A stretch of 64,000 nt of DNA. It comes from Spirochaetales bacterium. Lineage in GTDB: Bacteria > Spirochaetota > Spirochaetia > DSM-2461. The position numbers and the translations under genes are program-made. The DNA lies in assembly GCA_022360655.1 (NCBI GenBank), contig JAKSCK010000255.1, forward strand, positions 1 through 64,000, read 5' to 3'. Shown piece by piece: positions 20,401 to 29,285 of this stretch. The notes under the pieces were generated by a model. It saw nothing but the letters and a program-made list of their open reading frames with translations. It did not search any database and was not told the DNA's origin. Numbering within the stretch: position 1 is the stretch's first letter; each line of letters begins with the position of its first letter.

Positions 20401-21736
20401 AGGCATGACAGACAAGAGGATGAAGCTGAATGGCTTTGCCTTCAACAAGCACAGGCTCAAAGGCCTGAATACCTAAACGATGAAGAGTTGGAGCACGGTT
20501 CAAAAGAACGGGATGCTCGCGAACAACCTCATCAAGAACAGACCAAACTTCAGGAGTTTCCTGTTCCACTAGGGTTTTGGCTTTCTTGATGTTATAAACG
20601 ACATCTTTCTCCACCAGCTTCTTCATAATGAAGGGCTTGTAGAGCTCCAAAGCCATCTTTGTGGGCAAACCACACTGATGCAATTTCAGTTTTGGCCCAA
20701 CGACAATAACGGAACGACCTGAGTAATCAACACGTTTACCCAACAAGTTCTGCCGGAACCGCCCTTGTTTACCCTTCAGAAGATCAGAAAGGGATTTCAA
20801 AGGACGATTCGAAGCCCCTTTTACCACCTTCTTTTTCTTTGTGTTATCAAACAGGGCATCCACAGCTTCCTGCAACATTCGCTTTTCATTTCGAATGATG
20901 ATGTCAGGAGCATTCAGGGACATCAGTCGTTTCAGACGATTATTTCGGTTGATGACTCGACGATACAGGTCATTCAGATCACTGGTCGCAAATCGTCCAC
21001 CATCCAACTGCACCATGGGACGCAGTTCCGGTGGAATGACAGGAATCACATCCAGAATCATCCACTCGGAGCGGTTTCCAGAGTCACGGAAGTTCTCAAC
21101 GATCTCAATTCGCTTGAGCAGTCGTTTATCGGCTTTGAAACCCTTCTCAACCATGGTTGCCCGCAATTCTGCAGACAGGGCATCAAGGTCCATATTCTCT
21201 AAGAGAGTACGAACCGCTTCTGCACCAATTCCGGCTGTGAAGCTCATTCCAAAGCGTTCCCGAGCCTCGGCATACTCCTCTTCAGAGAGGAGCTGCATCA
21301 TTTTCAGTTCGGTATCACCGGGCTCAATTACCACGTACTTTTCGTAGTAAAGAATGCTCCGAAGGGCGGCAATGGAAAGATCCAAAAGCAAACCCATACG
21401 GGAAGGCACAGAGCGATAATACCAAATATGAGAAACAGGAGATGCCAACTCAATGTGTCCCATGCGTTCACGACGGACCTTGAAGTGCGTGACTTCAACT
21501 CCACATCGATCACAGATCACACCTTTATAGCGGATTGATTTGAACTTTCCGCAATAGCATTCCCATTCTTTGGTTGTTCCAAAGATCCGTTCACAGAACA
21601 GGCCGTCTTTCTCCGGACGGAGGGTCCGGTAGTTGATGGTCTCAGGCTTTTTGACCTCGCCATAGGACCATGCCCGGATTTGCTCCGGGGAGGCCAGCTT
21701 GATCATCAGGCTGTCGAAATCTTGGATTTCCTTCAT
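17486..21736 (-). CDS. rpoC: DNA-directed RNA polymerase subunit beta prime
   Basis: Beta-prime subunit, 1416 residues, close to E. coli (1407). The N-terminal zinc site CYCGKF...CDRCG, the catalytic magnesium motif [15 protein letters not shown], and the second zinc cluster around [16 protein letters not shown] are all present, as are the bridge-helix/trigger-loop motifs [20 protein letters not shown] and TFHVGG. It starts 9 nt after rpoB and has a Glu/Asp-rich C-terminal end. Confidence 0.99.
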   Translation of the reverse strand: MKEIQDFDSLMIKLASPEQIRAWSYGEVKKPETINYRTLRPEKDGLFCERIFGTTKEWECYCGKFKSIRYKGVICDRCGVEVTHFKVRRERMGHIELASPVSHIWYYRSVPSRMGLLLDLSIAALRSILYYEKYVVIEPGDTELKMMQLLSEEEYAEARERFGMSFTAGIGAEAVRTLLENMDLDALSAELRATMVEKGFKADKRLLKRIEIVENFRDSGNRSEWMILDVIPVIPPELRPMVQLDGGRFATSDLNDLYRRVINRNNRLKRLMSLNAPDIIIRNEKRMLQEAVDALFDNTKKKKVVKGASNRPLKSLSDLLKGKQGRFRQNLLGKRVDYSGRSVIVVGPKLKLHQCGLPTKMALELYKPFIMKKLVEKDVVYNIKKAKTLVEQETPEVWSVLDEVVREHPVLLNRAPTLHRLGIQAFEPVLVEGKAIQLHPLVCHAYNADFDGDQMAVHVPLTQAAQIECWTLMLADTNLLNPANGQPVVFPSQDMVLGLYTLTKDRPGDKGDGHYYSSREEVMMAVENYAVSWNAPIKVNIDGEWLETTPGRVVFNDRLPQEMHFVNETLSDKSIRNLVMRSFKEHGNHVTVRLLDTLKDIGFEYATKLGSTIGMDDILIPDEKKVLITDANSEVDKIQTQYRDGHITADERYNRVVEVWGKTNEELANVMMDHLKADQDGFNNVYMMADSGARGSRNQIRQLAGMRGLMAKPSGDIIELPIRSNFKEGLSVIEFFISTNGARKGLADTALKTADAGYLTRRLVDIAQDVVVNMDDCGTINGIDIAALKDGEEIVESLSDRIMGRFTLERVKHPITGEILVDVNQEITDEIAKEIEDLGIERVRVRTVLTCEAQHGVCMKCYGRNLANHRPADIGEAVGIIAAQSIGQPGTQLTMRTFHVGGTASTVAEENRVAKHYALLVRNVTGTSVSLPDGNSLFTRKGFLTVARILAEIDVQKGDEVIPADGDKVIKGEPVLKRKGQTVTAEENAFVVVSGETLLLVAQDEKVEIRNGSTVLVKPGQQAAADESLAVFDPFSEPIIAEVDGSVKFEDIILGTTLREEINEDTGNIEKKIMDSSADTLQPRISIVSDGGDVLQDYYLPENSYLNVDDGTKVKAGQTLAKMLKESQKTQDITGGLPRVGELFEARRPKDSAILARIGGTVEFEGITKGKRVVTVNDPYGNSLKHLVPMGRHLLVRNGDPVDAAEPLCDGPKDPHDVLEIQGENALQQFLVDEVQEVYRMQGVNINDKHIGVIIRQMMRKVEIVDVGDTSFIFGQQVDKYQFRTQNDKVVREGGQPAVAKPLLLGITRASLNIDSWISAASFQETTRVLTNAAIAGDKDHLRGLKENVVIGHVIPAGTGMKKYRELKLFTEDTEDLDAHVANILEQRRREAELLSEDSAEKEFPENNRKVVAEDK

Positions 21737-21745
21737 CCCTTCCTC

Positions 21746-24700
21746 CTAGAAACGGCCGCCCTGGCGGTTCAGCAGCTCTTCATCGCGCTCAGTGAAAGGC
21801 AGCTGCTTGCCCTTCGAGTCATAGATCTTCACATCCAGAGCAAGACCACGGAGCTCTTGCACCAAAACGTTGAAGGATTCAGGGATACCAGCTTGTGTGG
21901 TAGGATCTCCCTTCACAATGCTCTCGTAAATCTTTGCGCGACCCATCATGTCATCAGACTTGATGGTCATCAGCTCCTGCAAGGTGTTGGCAGCACCATA
22001 GGCCTCAAGGGCCCAAACTTCCATTTCACCCAAACGCTGACCACCAAACTGGGCTTTACCACCCAAGGGTTGCTGGGTCACCAATGAATATGGACCGGTG
22101 GACCGAGCATGCATTTTGTCATCAACCAAGTGATGGAGTTTCAGGTAGTACATGTACCCCACAAAGACGGGCTTTGCGAAAGGAACACCAGTCAAGCCAT
22201 CATGCAACACCATCTTGGCAGCTCGATGCAATCCTGCCTTCTCAAGCTCATCAGAAATGTTTTCTGTTGAAGCCGACTGGAAAACAGGAGTTTCATACAT
22301 CTTGCCCAGCTGAGCACCAGCCATTCCAAGCATGGTTTCCATGATCTGGCCAATATTCATACGAGAAGGCACACCAAGGGGGTTCAAGCACACATCCAGT
22401 GGCTTACCATCCTCAGTGTAGGGCATGTCCTCTTCCGGAAGAACACGGGCAACAACACCCTTGTTTCCGTGACGACCTGCCATCTTATCCCCTTCTTTCA
22501 GCTTTCGCTTTGTGGCAATGAGAACTTTCACAATCTCATCAACACCAGGGTTCAGATCATCTCCCTCGCTGCGCTTCAGGCGCTGAACATCAATGACAGT
22601 ACCACCCACACCATGGGGAAGCTTCAGAGAAGTATCCCGAACCTCCTTGGCTTTTTCACCAAAGATGGAATTCAACAATTTGAACTCGGGAGTGGTTTCG
22701 GTTTCACTCTTGGGAGTCACTTTACCAACAAGAATGGAGCCCGATTTTACTGTTGCACCAATTCGAACAATCCCTTCTCCATCCAAGTGCTCAAGAGACT
22801 TCTCCGACATATTGGGAATGTCACGAGTCAGCTTTTCAGGACCCAGTTTTGTTTCGCGAACTTCTGTCACAAATTCTTTGATGTGGATGGAGGTGTAGTA
22901 ATCATCCTTCACCACTTTCTCAGAGATGAGAACAGCATCCTCAAAGTTGTAACCATTCCAAGGCACAAAACCCACAAGAAGGTTTCGACCAAGTGCCAGT
23001 TCCCCGTTTCGAGTTGAAGGACCATCACCCAGTACATCCCCAGCCTTGACCTTCTCACCCAAGCGGGCGATGGGACGCTGGTTAAAACAGGTATCTTGGT
23101 TTGTTCGCTGGTATTTCACCAGATCATAAGAATGGACTTCACCATCCTCAGAGGTCACATCAATTCGAGTTGAAGAGACATAGGAAATCACACCATCCTG
23201 ACGAGCCTTTACCAGAACTCCGGAGTCATAGGCGGCCTTGCCCTCCATACCCGTTCCCACAATGGGAGCTTCCGGGTAAAGCAACGGAACAGCCTGACGT
23301 TGCATGTTACAACCCATCAAAGCACGGTTTGCATCGTCATGTTCCAAGAAGGGAATCAAGGATGCGGCAGTGGAGATGATCTGGCGTGGAGAAACGTCCA
23401 TGTAGCCAATCTCTTTGGCTTCTTTGACGGTGTAGTCACCATTCCGGTGAACAGAGACCAGTTTCTCCTGGAATTTCCCGTTCTCATCAATGGCTGCACT
23501 GGCCTGAGCAATGAAATACTTTTCCTCATCAATGGCAGAAAGATATTGAACCTCACGGGTTGCAACACCATCCACAACTTTTCGATAAGGGGTTTCCAAG
23601 AAACCATAATCATTGATGCGAGTGTAGTTTGCCAAAGAAACAATCAAACCAATGTTTGGACCTTCAGGAGTCTCGATGGGACACATGCGGCCATAATGGG
23701 TGTAGTGAACGTCTCGAACTTCAAAACCAGCACGGTCTCGAGAAAGACCACCAGGACCAAGAGCATTCAATCGCCGCTTATGCGTCAGTTCGGACAAGGG
23801 ATTCACCTGATCCATGAACTGAGAAAGCTGACTTGAGCCAAAGAACTCCTTAATGGCTGCAACAATGGGCTTAATCGAAACAAGATCCTGAGGTTTCAGA
23901 GTCTCAATTTCTTTCAAGCTCATGCGCTCTTTGGCAATGCGCTCCATTCGGCTAAAGGCCGTCTTCAAGGAATTGCAGAGCAACTCCCCCACAGACCGAA
24001 CACGCCGATTTCCCAAGTGGTCAATATCGTCCACCTGTTTTTCACCAGCATAAACACTGATGAGGTACTTCATGGTGAGAACAATGTCCTGGCGATTGAG
24101 CACCAGATCTTTAATATTCTCATCCTGATCAAATTTCTTATTGAGTTTGTACCGACCCACACGTCCCAAATCATAGCGACGGGAAGAGAAGAACATCGAC
24201 GAAAGATCCCGTTCAGCCGCTTCAATGGTAATGGGTTCACCAGGCATCAACACACTGTAGACGGCAGCCAATGCTTCATCTTTGGTGGGTTCATCCTGAT
24301 TTGGATCATCTTTATTAAACCGAGTTTCTTCACGGTCAAAGCACTCAAGAACCATGTCAGAATGGAGAGAGTCTTCATGATCCATGTCCACCACGGAAAC
24401 TTTTTTCACACCTGCCTGAACAAGTTCGTCCAAGTCATGGGGATGAAGTTTTTCCGCAGCACGGTACATTTTCTTACTTTCGCCATCTTCAAGTTCAATC
24501 CAAACAGCTTCGGCGAGAATAGCACCAACTAAGTCTTCGTTTTTCTCACGTTTTGTTGAAAGCTTGACGGTTTTCTTCTCATAGAAAAGATCAATAATCT
24601 TCTCACGAGTATCAAAACCAAGAGCGCGAAGAAAAACAGTTCCCAAGATTTTCTTTTTGCGGTCAATCTTGGCATAAACCAGGTCTTTCTTTGAGTCAAT

Positions 24701-25237
24701 TTCAAACTCAAGCCAAGAACCCCGGTAAGGGATAATGCGAGAACTATAAGCCCCCTTCTCCTCGGAGAAGATGACACCAGGACTCCGGTGAATCTGGCTT
24801 ACAACAACACGCTCAGCTCCATTAATTATGAACGTTCCCCGTTCTGTCATCAAAGGAAGGTCACCCATGTAAATGTCTTTCTGGCGAATCTCACCAGTCG
24901 ACTGGAACACAAGGTTCACACGGGCTTTTATGGGTACGCCATAGGTCAAACCCTTCCGCTTGCATTCTGCCTCAGAAAGCTTGACGGCGTTAAAATCGAG
25001 GTTATAGTACTCATAGTCCAGGACGAGCTCGCCATTAGCGCTCTCAATGGGGAAGATGCTTTGAAACACTTCCTCGAGGCCCTGGGGCTTAAGCTCCCCG
25101 CCGGATACGAGAGCTTCGCGCTGAAGGAAGTTTTCGTACGAAGCCAACTGAACATTGATGAGATCTGGGAGTTCGAGGACCTCGTCATAGCCGTGGCCAA
25201 TAAAGGCGCGGCCCTGATCTTTCGCTCTAACGAACAT
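21746..25237 (-). CDS. rpoB: DNA-directed RNA polymerase subunit beta
   Basis: Beta subunit, 1163 residues against 1342 in E. coli; the difference lies in lineage-specific insertions missing here. [20 protein letters not shown] and [20 protein letters not shown] define the rifampicin pocket; the residue equivalent to E. coli Ser531 is Asn (codon at 23,765-23,767), as in other spirochaetes that are naturally rifampicin resistant. The ATG at 25,237 behind GGGGGTG is chosen over an upstream in-frame start at 25,300 that would fall in the intergenic hairpin. Confidence 0.98.
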   Translation of the reverse strand: MFVRAKDQGRAFIGHGYDEVLELPDLINVQLASYENFLQREALVSGGELKPQGLEEVFQSIFPIESANGELVLDYEYYNLDFNAVKLSEAECKRKGLTYGVPIKARVNLVFQSTGEIRQKDIYMGDLPLMTERGTFIINGAERVVVSQIHRSPGVIFSEEKGAYSSRIIPYRGSWLEFEIDSKKDLVYAKIDRKKKILGTVFLRALGFDTREKIIDLFYEKKTVKLSTKREKNEDLVGAILAEAVWIELEDGESKKMYRAAEKLHPHDLDELVQAGVKKVSVVDMDHEDSLHSDMVLECFDREETRFNKDDPNQDEPTKDEALAAVYSVLMPGEPITIEAAERDLSSMFFSSRRYDLGRVGRYKLNKKFDQDENIKDLVLNRQDIVLTMKYLISVYAGEKQVDDIDHLGNRRVRSVGELLCNSLKTAFSRMERIAKERMSLKEIETLKPQDLVSIKPIVAAIKEFFGSSQLSQFMDQVNPLSELTHKRRLNALGPGGLSRDRAGFEVRDVHYTHYGRMCPIETPEGPNIGLIVSLANYTRINDYGFLETPYRKVVDGVATREVQYLSAIDEEKYFIAQASAAIDENGKFQEKLVSVHRNGDYTVKEAKEIGYMDVSPRQIISTAASLIPFLEHDDANRALMGCNMQRQAVPLLYPEAPIVGTGMEGKAAYDSGVLVKARQDGVISYVSSTRIDVTSEDGEVHSYDLVKYQRTNQDTCFNQRPIARLGEKVKAGDVLGDGPSTRNGELALGRNLLVGFVPWNGYNFEDAVLISEKVVKDDYYTSIHIKEFVTEVRETKLGPEKLTRDIPNMSEKSLEHLDGEGIVRIGATVKSGSILVGKVTPKSETETTPEFKLLNSIFGEKAKEVRDTSLKLPHGVGGTVIDVQRLKRSEGDDLNPGVDEIVKVLIATKRKLKEGDKMAGRHGNKGVVARVLPEEDMPYTEDGKPLDVCLNPLGVPSRMNIGQIMETMLGMAGAQLGKMYETPVFQSASTENISDELEKAGLHRAAKMVLHDGLTGVPFAKPVFVGYMYYLKLHHLVDDKMHARSTGPYSLVTQQPLGGKAQFGGQRLGEMEVWALEAYGAANTLQELMTIKSDDMMGRAKIYESIVKGDPTTQAGIPESFNVLVQELRGLALDVKIYDSKGKQLPFTERDEELLNRQGGRF

Positions 25238-25282
25238 GTTGTCACCCCCTGGACATTTCCGGAGATCATCCCCGGACGCGAA

Positions 25283-25394
25283 ACCACCGAAAGCCGCCAA
25301 GGCTTCCGGTGGTCAAATGAGATTTAAGCATTTATTGCAGAACTTGCCGTCATCTGACGCCAGCCCCGCTATGGCGCGGGACAAATCCCCGCGC
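25283..25394 (-). promoter_or_regulatory. rplL-rpoB intergenic hairpins
   Basis: Two stems fill the gap: GCGCGGG/CCCGCGC (25374-25394) straight after rplL, and a 13-bp stem (25283-25295 with 25301-25313) about 46 nt before rpoB. The one mismatch of the latter is G-U in the minus-strand RNA. No U-tract follows. In E. coli a partial terminator and an RNase III site lie in this same gap and set the rplL:rpoB ratio; a like role is inferred. Confidence 0.6.
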
Positions 25395-25399
25395 TTGCA

Positions 25400-25780
25400 C
25401 TACTTAACCTCAACAGTAGCGCCGGCGGCCTCAAGCTTCTCCTTGATAGAAGCAGCTTCATCCTTAGACACACCTTCTTTGACAACGCCATTGCCGCCCT
25501 CAACAAGCTCTTTGGCTTCTTTGAGACCCAGGCCAGTGACGCCGCGAACTTCTTTGATCACGCCAATCTTTTTGCCGTCACCAAAGCCGGTGAGAACCAC
25601 ATCAAACTCAGTCTGCTCTTCAGCAGCCTCAGCAGGAGCAGCACCAGCAGCGGGGCCAGCAGCAACAGCCACGGGAGCAGCGGCAGTAACGCCAAACTTA
25701 TCTTCCATAGCTTTCACGAGATCAGAAACTTCCAGGACAGTCATGCCAGCGATGGCATCAAGAATTTCTTCGGTAGTCAT
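25400..25780 (-). CDS. rplL: 50S ribosomal protein L7/L12
   Basis: Stalk protein L7/L12, 126 residues, present in several copies on L10 and needed for recruiting GTPase factors. The N-terminal dimerisation helices, an Ala/Pro/Gly-rich hinge (about residues 35-52) and the C-terminal domain with the factor-binding helix [20 protein letters not shown] are visible. AAGGAG precedes the ATG. It stands alone between two hairpin-bearing gaps, in line with the higher dosage of this protein. Confidence 0.98.
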   Translation of the reverse strand: MTTEEILDAIAGMTVLEVSDLVKAMEDKFGVTAAAPVAVAAGPAAGAAPAEAAEEQTEFDVVLTGFGDGKKIGVIKEVRGVTGLGLKEAKELVEGGNGVVKEGVSKDEAASIKEKLEAAGATVEVK

Positions 25781-25998
25781 ATTATCTTCTCCTTATATTA
25801 ATGAACGACGACAACAGCAGACAACCCATGAAGACTGAAGCCGCCTCGCTTCTTGTAAATCTTTTACAAGAAACGCGTTCGATCGGGTCTTTTGGCAACG
25901 CCCAACCCGTTCGTTACGCAATTTTGTGCTGCTCACAATAGGGAGCAACCAACACAGCAAAAGGAGAGTATCGAAATACTCTCCTTTCGTGAAGACCT
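25781..25998 (-). promoter_or_regulatory. rplJ-rplL spacer with UUCG-loop hairpin
   Basis: This 218-nt gap contains no credible gene. Immediately after rplJ, a perfect 9-bp stem GGAGAGTAT/ATACTCTCC (25963-25984) closed by a UUCG tetraloop is followed by four U residues on the minus strand, a weak or partial terminator. A further inverted repeat CTTGTAAA/TTTACAAG lies at 25852-25870. I see no clear promoter for rplL, so read-through from upstream is likely. Confidence 0.6.
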
Positions 25999-26529
25999 CT
26001 ACTCGGAAGCCTTCTGCTCGCGGACGGCATCGAGGGTTCGCACGAGCTTGGTGGTGACGGCATTGAGCACGTAAACCACGTTGTTCGCAGGAGCCTTCAT
26101 TGTACCCATGAGCATCTGAATCAGCTCGAGCTTGGTGGGGAGCTTACTGAAGGCCTCAACAGCCTTTTCATCATAGATATCCCCATCCAAAAGACCACCC
26201 TTTACTTCAAGGGGCATGTCTTTGGCAAGCTTCAACATTGCCTTTGCAACTGGACCAGCTTCATCACCACAGTAGGCGATTGCTGTGGGACCCACCAAGT
26301 AGGGAGCCACACCTTCATGATCCATCTGCTTAAAAGCAATCTTGGCATAGTTATTCTTCACAACGTGGAACTCTGCACCAGCTTCCCGCAAAGCGGTTCG
26401 AAGCTCGGTGATTTGCCCCACGGACAAACCGCGGTAATCTGCAAAGATGAAGCTGCGAGATCCTTCAAAGGACTCTTTCAGCTCGGCCACGGCATCAACT
26501 TTGTACTGTTGCACTTTCACTTCAGCCAT
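25999..26529 (-). CDS. rplJ: 50S ribosomal protein L10
   Basis: L10, 176 residues, base of the L7/L12 stalk. FADYRGLSVGQITELRTALR and FHVVKNNYAKIAF are characteristic; the C-terminal helix that binds L12 dimers is the Leu-rich end. It is 12 nt downstream of rplA. L10 represses its own operon in E. coli; no leader for it is evident. Confidence 0.97.
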   Translation of the reverse strand: MAEVKVQQYKVDAVAELKESFEGSRSFIFADYRGLSVGQITELRTALREAGAEFHVVKNNYAKIAFKQMDHEGVAPYLVGPTAIAYCGDEAGPVAKAMLKLAKDMPLEVKGGLLDGDIYDEKAVEAFSKLPTKLELIQMLMGTMKAPANNVVYVLNAVTTKLVRTLDAVREQKASE

Positions 26530-26540
26530 TACCTAACCCC

Positions 26541-27215
26541 TTATTCCTGCACCAGCATCTTCACGCCGGGGCCCATGGTGGTAGACAGACTGGCCGACTT
26601 GATAAAATCGCCCTTCACATCAGAAGGCCGCTTCTTTGCAAGCTCTTCAATGAATTTGTCAATATTGTCTTTCACCTTGGATTCTTCCATGGAAACTTTA
26701 CCAACGGCCAGATGCACAACGCCACCCTTATCAGCGCGGAACTCAATCCGACCCTGCTTCAGCTCAGCGACAGCACCTTTCACATCCATGGTTACAGTCC
26801 GAGTCTTGGGGTTAGGCATCATACCTCGACGACCAAGAACAGGACCTAACTTACCAACTTCCCGCATCATGTCAGGGGTTGCAACACAGATATCAAAATC
26901 GAGCCAACCACCCTTCACTTTCTCAACAAGCTCTTCTGCACCAACAAAGGCGGCACCAGCTTCTTCCGCTTCTTTTGCTTTATCGCCTTTAGCGAAAACC
27001 AAAACACGTTTTTCAGCGGCAAACTGATGAGGAAGAACAAATGTGTCACGAACAGAGTGGCTTTTCTTTATATTCAAGTTCACAGAAACCTCGACGGTTT
27101 CATCAAACTTGGCAAAAGAAAGGGACTTCACCAGACCCAAGCCCTCTTCAACACTGTAAACCTTATCAACGTCGATTTTAGAAGCCGCATCCCGGTACTT
27201 TTTACCACGCTTCAT
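26541..27215 (-). CDS. rplA: 50S ribosomal protein L1
   Basis: L1, 224 residues, forming the mobile L1 stalk that guides E-site tRNA release. [20 protein letters not shown] and [20 protein letters not shown] (the L1 signature) are visible. It follows rplK after 2 nt. L1 autoregulates the L11-L1 unit in other bacteria through the leader of rplK. Confidence 0.98.
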   Translation of the reverse strand: MKRGKKYRDAASKIDVDKVYSVEEGLGLVKSLSFAKFDETVEVSVNLNIKKSHSVRDTFVLPHQFAAEKRVLVFAKGDKAKEAEEAGAAFVGAEELVEKVKGGWLDFDICVATPDMMREVGKLGPVLGRRGMMPNPKTRTVTMDVKGAVAELKQGRIEFRADKGGVVHLAVGKVSMEESKVKDNIDKFIEELAKKRPSDVKGDFIKSASLSTTMGPGVKMLVQE

Positions 27216-27217
27216 AA

Positions 27218-27649
27218 TCAGCCCTCCACCTTCACGCCCATGCTACGGGCGGTGCCAGCGATGATTTTAATCGCAGCATCGATATCGTTTGCATTCAGGT
27301 CGGGCATTTTGGTCTCGGCAATCTGCTTCAGCTGATCTTTCGTAATGGTACCAACCTTCACTTTGTGAGGCTCAGCAGATCCCTTATCCAAACCAACAGC
27401 CTTTTTGATCAAAACAGCTGCAGGAGGTGTTTTGGTTTCAAAGGTGAAACTTCGGTCTGCATAAACAGAAATCACAACAGGAATGGTTAAACCAGGCTCA
27501 AAACCTTTGGTTCGATCATTGAACTGCTGAACAAACTGGGGAGCACTTACCCCATGGGGTCCCAACGCTGGCCCAACGGGGGGCGCTGGGGTTGCCTTAC
27601 CGGCAGGCACCTGCAACTTAATCTGTGCGGTGACTTTTTTCTTTGCCAT
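27218..27649 (-). CDS. rplK: 50S ribosomal protein L11
   Basis: L11, 143 residues, of the GTPase-associated centre. [20 protein letters not shown] with [20 protein letters not shown] is diagnostic; the Pro residues that form the thiostrepton-binding region are kept. The C-terminal [20 protein letters not shown] is the RNA-binding domain. A 220-nt spacer precedes it. Confidence 0.98.
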   Translation of the reverse strand: MAKKKVTAQIKLQVPAGKATPAPPVGPALGPHGVSAPQFVQQFNDRTKGFEPGLTIPVVISVYADRSFTFETKTPPAAVLIKKAVGLDKGSAEPHKVKVGTITKDQLKQIAETKMPDLNANDIDAAIKIIAGTARSMGVKVEG

Positions 27650-27870
27650 TTACGGCCTCCTATCGCGGTACGAACGTCACCTCAACGAGGCAACTCCCAA
27701 AAGGACTTCCGTCCTCGCCCTCAAAAACCACCCTTTCAGGCAAATTTCATCAAAGGGCTCGATGCGGAGAAGGCGAACCCATTGCCAATACAGCAATTGA
27801 TTCGCCAACCTCAACCAACGACTTTAATGTCGCTCTATCGTCATTCCAGCATTAAGCCGAAATCGCAACC
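27650..27870 (-). promoter_or_regulatory. nusG-rplK spacer, possible rplKA leader
   Basis: A 221-nt gap without a gene. On the minus strand, near rplK, a short GGAC/GTCC hairpin is followed by GGGAG and a GCCTCG/CGAGG-rich stretch that could fold into an L1-binding leader, which many bacteria have at this place. I cannot match the L1 motif convincingly and see no strong promoter. Confidence 0.3.
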
Positions 27871-28425
27871 TTAACCTCGATCCACTTGAGAGAAGTTCAC
27901 CTCAACCGGCGTAGACCGACCAAAGATCCCAACCATCACACGGAGCTTTCCTTTTTCCTGGTTCACCACTTCAATGGTTCCCTTAAAGGACTCAAACGGA
28001 CCATCAATAATGCGAACTTCTTCGCCCACATTAAAGTCTTGCTTTGCTTGAACTCGGCGCTCAGTCTTAATTGCCCCAGTCTTCTGAAGAATGCTTTTTG
28101 CTTCTTCAGGAGAAATTGGTTGAGGCTTAGAATTTTGCCCCGTCCCAACAAAGCCCGTCACACCTTGGATTTTACGAATCGCACCACACGGGATCTTCCA
28201 ACCCCGTTCTGGCAAATCCATTTCCACCAAGATATAACCAGGAAGAAACTTGCGATTAACCGTTCGCTTCTTCCCATTCTTGACTTCAACAACCTCTTCC
28301 GAGGGAACCTTAACATCAACAACAGCTTCACCAAGCGAGCCATCTGCCATCAAGATTCGGATAAATTTCTCAACCTTGTTCTCATGTCCGGTGAACGTAT
28401 GTAGAACGTACCATCCTTTAGCCAT
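27871..28425 (-). CDS. nusG: Transcription termination/antitermination protein NusG
   Basis: NusG, 184 residues, binds RNA polymerase and links it to Rho or to S10. The N-terminal NGN domain (WYVLHTFTGHENKVEKFIRI, then GYILVEMDLPERGWKIP) and the C-terminal KOW domain (FNVGEEVRIIDGPFESFKGT) are complete. It lies between secE and rplK, the standard arrangement. Confidence 0.98.
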   Translation of the reverse strand: MAKGWYVLHTFTGHENKVEKFIRILMADGSLGEAVVDVKVPSEEVVEVKNGKKRTVNRKFLPGYILVEMDLPERGWKIPCGAIRKIQGVTGFVGTGQNSKPQPISPEEAKSILQKTGAIKTERRVQAKQDFNVGEEVRIIDGPFESFKGTIEVVNQEKGKLRVMVGIFGRSTPVEVNFSQVDRG

Positions 28426-28440
28426 AGGTTACTATACCGC

Positions 28441-28638
28441 CTAGACCAAAGAAAACAGACCCATAATCCCCTGCGAAAGCAAGAAATCTACAAGTCCAAA
28501 GAACAGGGCAAAAACGACCGTTGAAACAATCACCACTTTAGCGGAAGCCATAACAGACTCCTTGCTTGGCCAAACAACCTTCCGCAATTCGCCATAACTC
28601 TCCGCAATGAAAGCCTTGATTTTCTTCATATCGCCCAC
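28441..28638 (-). CDS. secE: Protein translocase subunit SecE
   Basis: SecE, 65 residues, the short one-TM form common outside enterobacteria. The amphipathic segment AESYGELRKVVWPSKESVMA is followed by one membrane segment (about 33-60). It clamps SecY in the translocon. Located directly downstream of tRNA-Trp and before nusG. Confidence 0.96.
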   Translation of the reverse strand: MGDMKKIKAFIAESYGELRKVVWPSKESVMASAKVVIVSTVVFALFFGLVDFLLSQGIMGLFSLV

Positions 28639-28655
28639 CCCTCAGGTATGCCTTG

Positions 28656-28728
28656 CAGGCCAGGTAGGATTCGAACCTACAACATCCGGTTTTGGAGACC
28701 GGCGCTCTGCCATTGGAGCTACTGGCCT
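28656..28728 (-). tRNA. trnW: tRNA-Trp (CCA)
   Basis: A 73-nt cloverleaf on the minus strand: acceptor AGGCCAG/CTGGCCT, anticodon loop TCTCCAAAA giving CCA, T-loop TTCGAAT and discriminator G, as expected for Trp. The 3' CCA is not encoded. It lies between rpmG and secE. Confidence 0.95.
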
Positions 28729-28734
28729 AGATGA

Positions 28735-28911
28735 CTATTTAATTTTCGCTTCCTTATGAAGCGTCACCTTGCGATCCCACTTACAGAACTTATTGAACTC
28801 CATCTTACCCTGGATGTTCCGTCGGTTCTTCGAGGTGGTGTAGTTCTTACGACCACACTCACTGCACTGAAGAGCAATCTTCTCAACTGCACCTTTTTTG
28901 GACTTCGCCAT
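28735..28911 (-). CDS. rpmG: 50S ribosomal protein L33
   Basis: L33, 58 residues, starting MAKSKKGAVEKIALQCSECG and containing KNYTTSKNRRNIQGKMEF. The first Cys-X2-Cys pair is kept, but the second pair is reduced to one cysteine (FCKWDRK), a form intermediate between the zinc and zinc-free types. A longer in-frame reading up to 29,007 passes through tRNA-Thr and is rejected. It begins 15 nt after a terminator-like hairpin. Confidence 0.95.
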   Translation of the reverse strand: MAKSKKGAVEKIALQCSECGRKNYTTSKNRRNIQGKMEFNKFCKWDRKVTLHKEAKIK

Positions 28912-28925
28912 TCGAAACTCCCTTA

Positions 28926-28957
28926 CAAAAAGTCCCGCGAACCAATGGGTTGCGGGA
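28926..28957 (-). terminator. Terminator between tRNA-Thr and rpmG
   Basis: GTCCCGC...GCGGGAC with an inner ACC/GGT stem forms a strong hairpin (28930-28957 approx.), followed by five U residues on the minus strand. It may shed part of the transcription after tRNA-Thr and leave the rest to read into rpmG; no separate promoter for rpmG is seen. Confidence 0.7.
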
Positions 28958-28965
28958 CGGGAAAG

Positions 28966-29038
28966 AGCCTCCGATCGGACTTGAACCGATGACCCCAGCC
29001 TTACCATGGCTGTGCTCTACCAACTGAGCTACAGAGGC
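28966..29038 (-). tRNA. trnT: tRNA-Thr (GGT)
   Basis: A 73-nt cloverleaf: acceptor GCCTCTG/CGGAGGC, anticodon stem CAGCC/GGCTG with loop ATGGTAA giving GGT, T-loop TTCAAGT, discriminator U. The 3' CCA is not encoded. It is the first gene of the rpmG-secE-nusG-rpl-rpoBC unit. Confidence 0.95.
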
Positions 29039-29053
29039 GCAAAAGCGAGGGTG

Positions 29054-29082
29054 ATAATATCCGTGAGGCACTTTTATGTCAA
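29054..29082 (-). promoter_or_regulatory. Consensus sigma-70 promoter before tRNA-Thr
   Basis: TTGACA (29077-29082), a 17-nt spacer and TATTAT (29054-29059) on the minus strand, about 16 nt before the tRNA 5' end. Likely the main promoter of the tRNA-Thr to rpoC unit. Confidence 0.8.
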
Positions 29083-29285
29083 CAGAAGGCAAAAAATTAT
29101 TCTTCTTTTTTTTTGTGATGGACATTTTCTGCTCCTTCCAGACTTTGTGTTTCAAAATGACTTGGTTGTTCACACCCTCAGAACCAACCTAATCTGCAAG
29201 GAATAATCCAACTCTGAATCCCCTCTGTAGTGGGGAATCAAAAGAGAAAGAGCCCTTGCGGCCGTTTACCTCTGGAGAAGAACGC

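Noticed and set aside
28912-29007. N-terminal extension of L33
   Set aside because: The extra 32 codons translate the tRNA-Thr gene and the terminator; the family start is at 28911.
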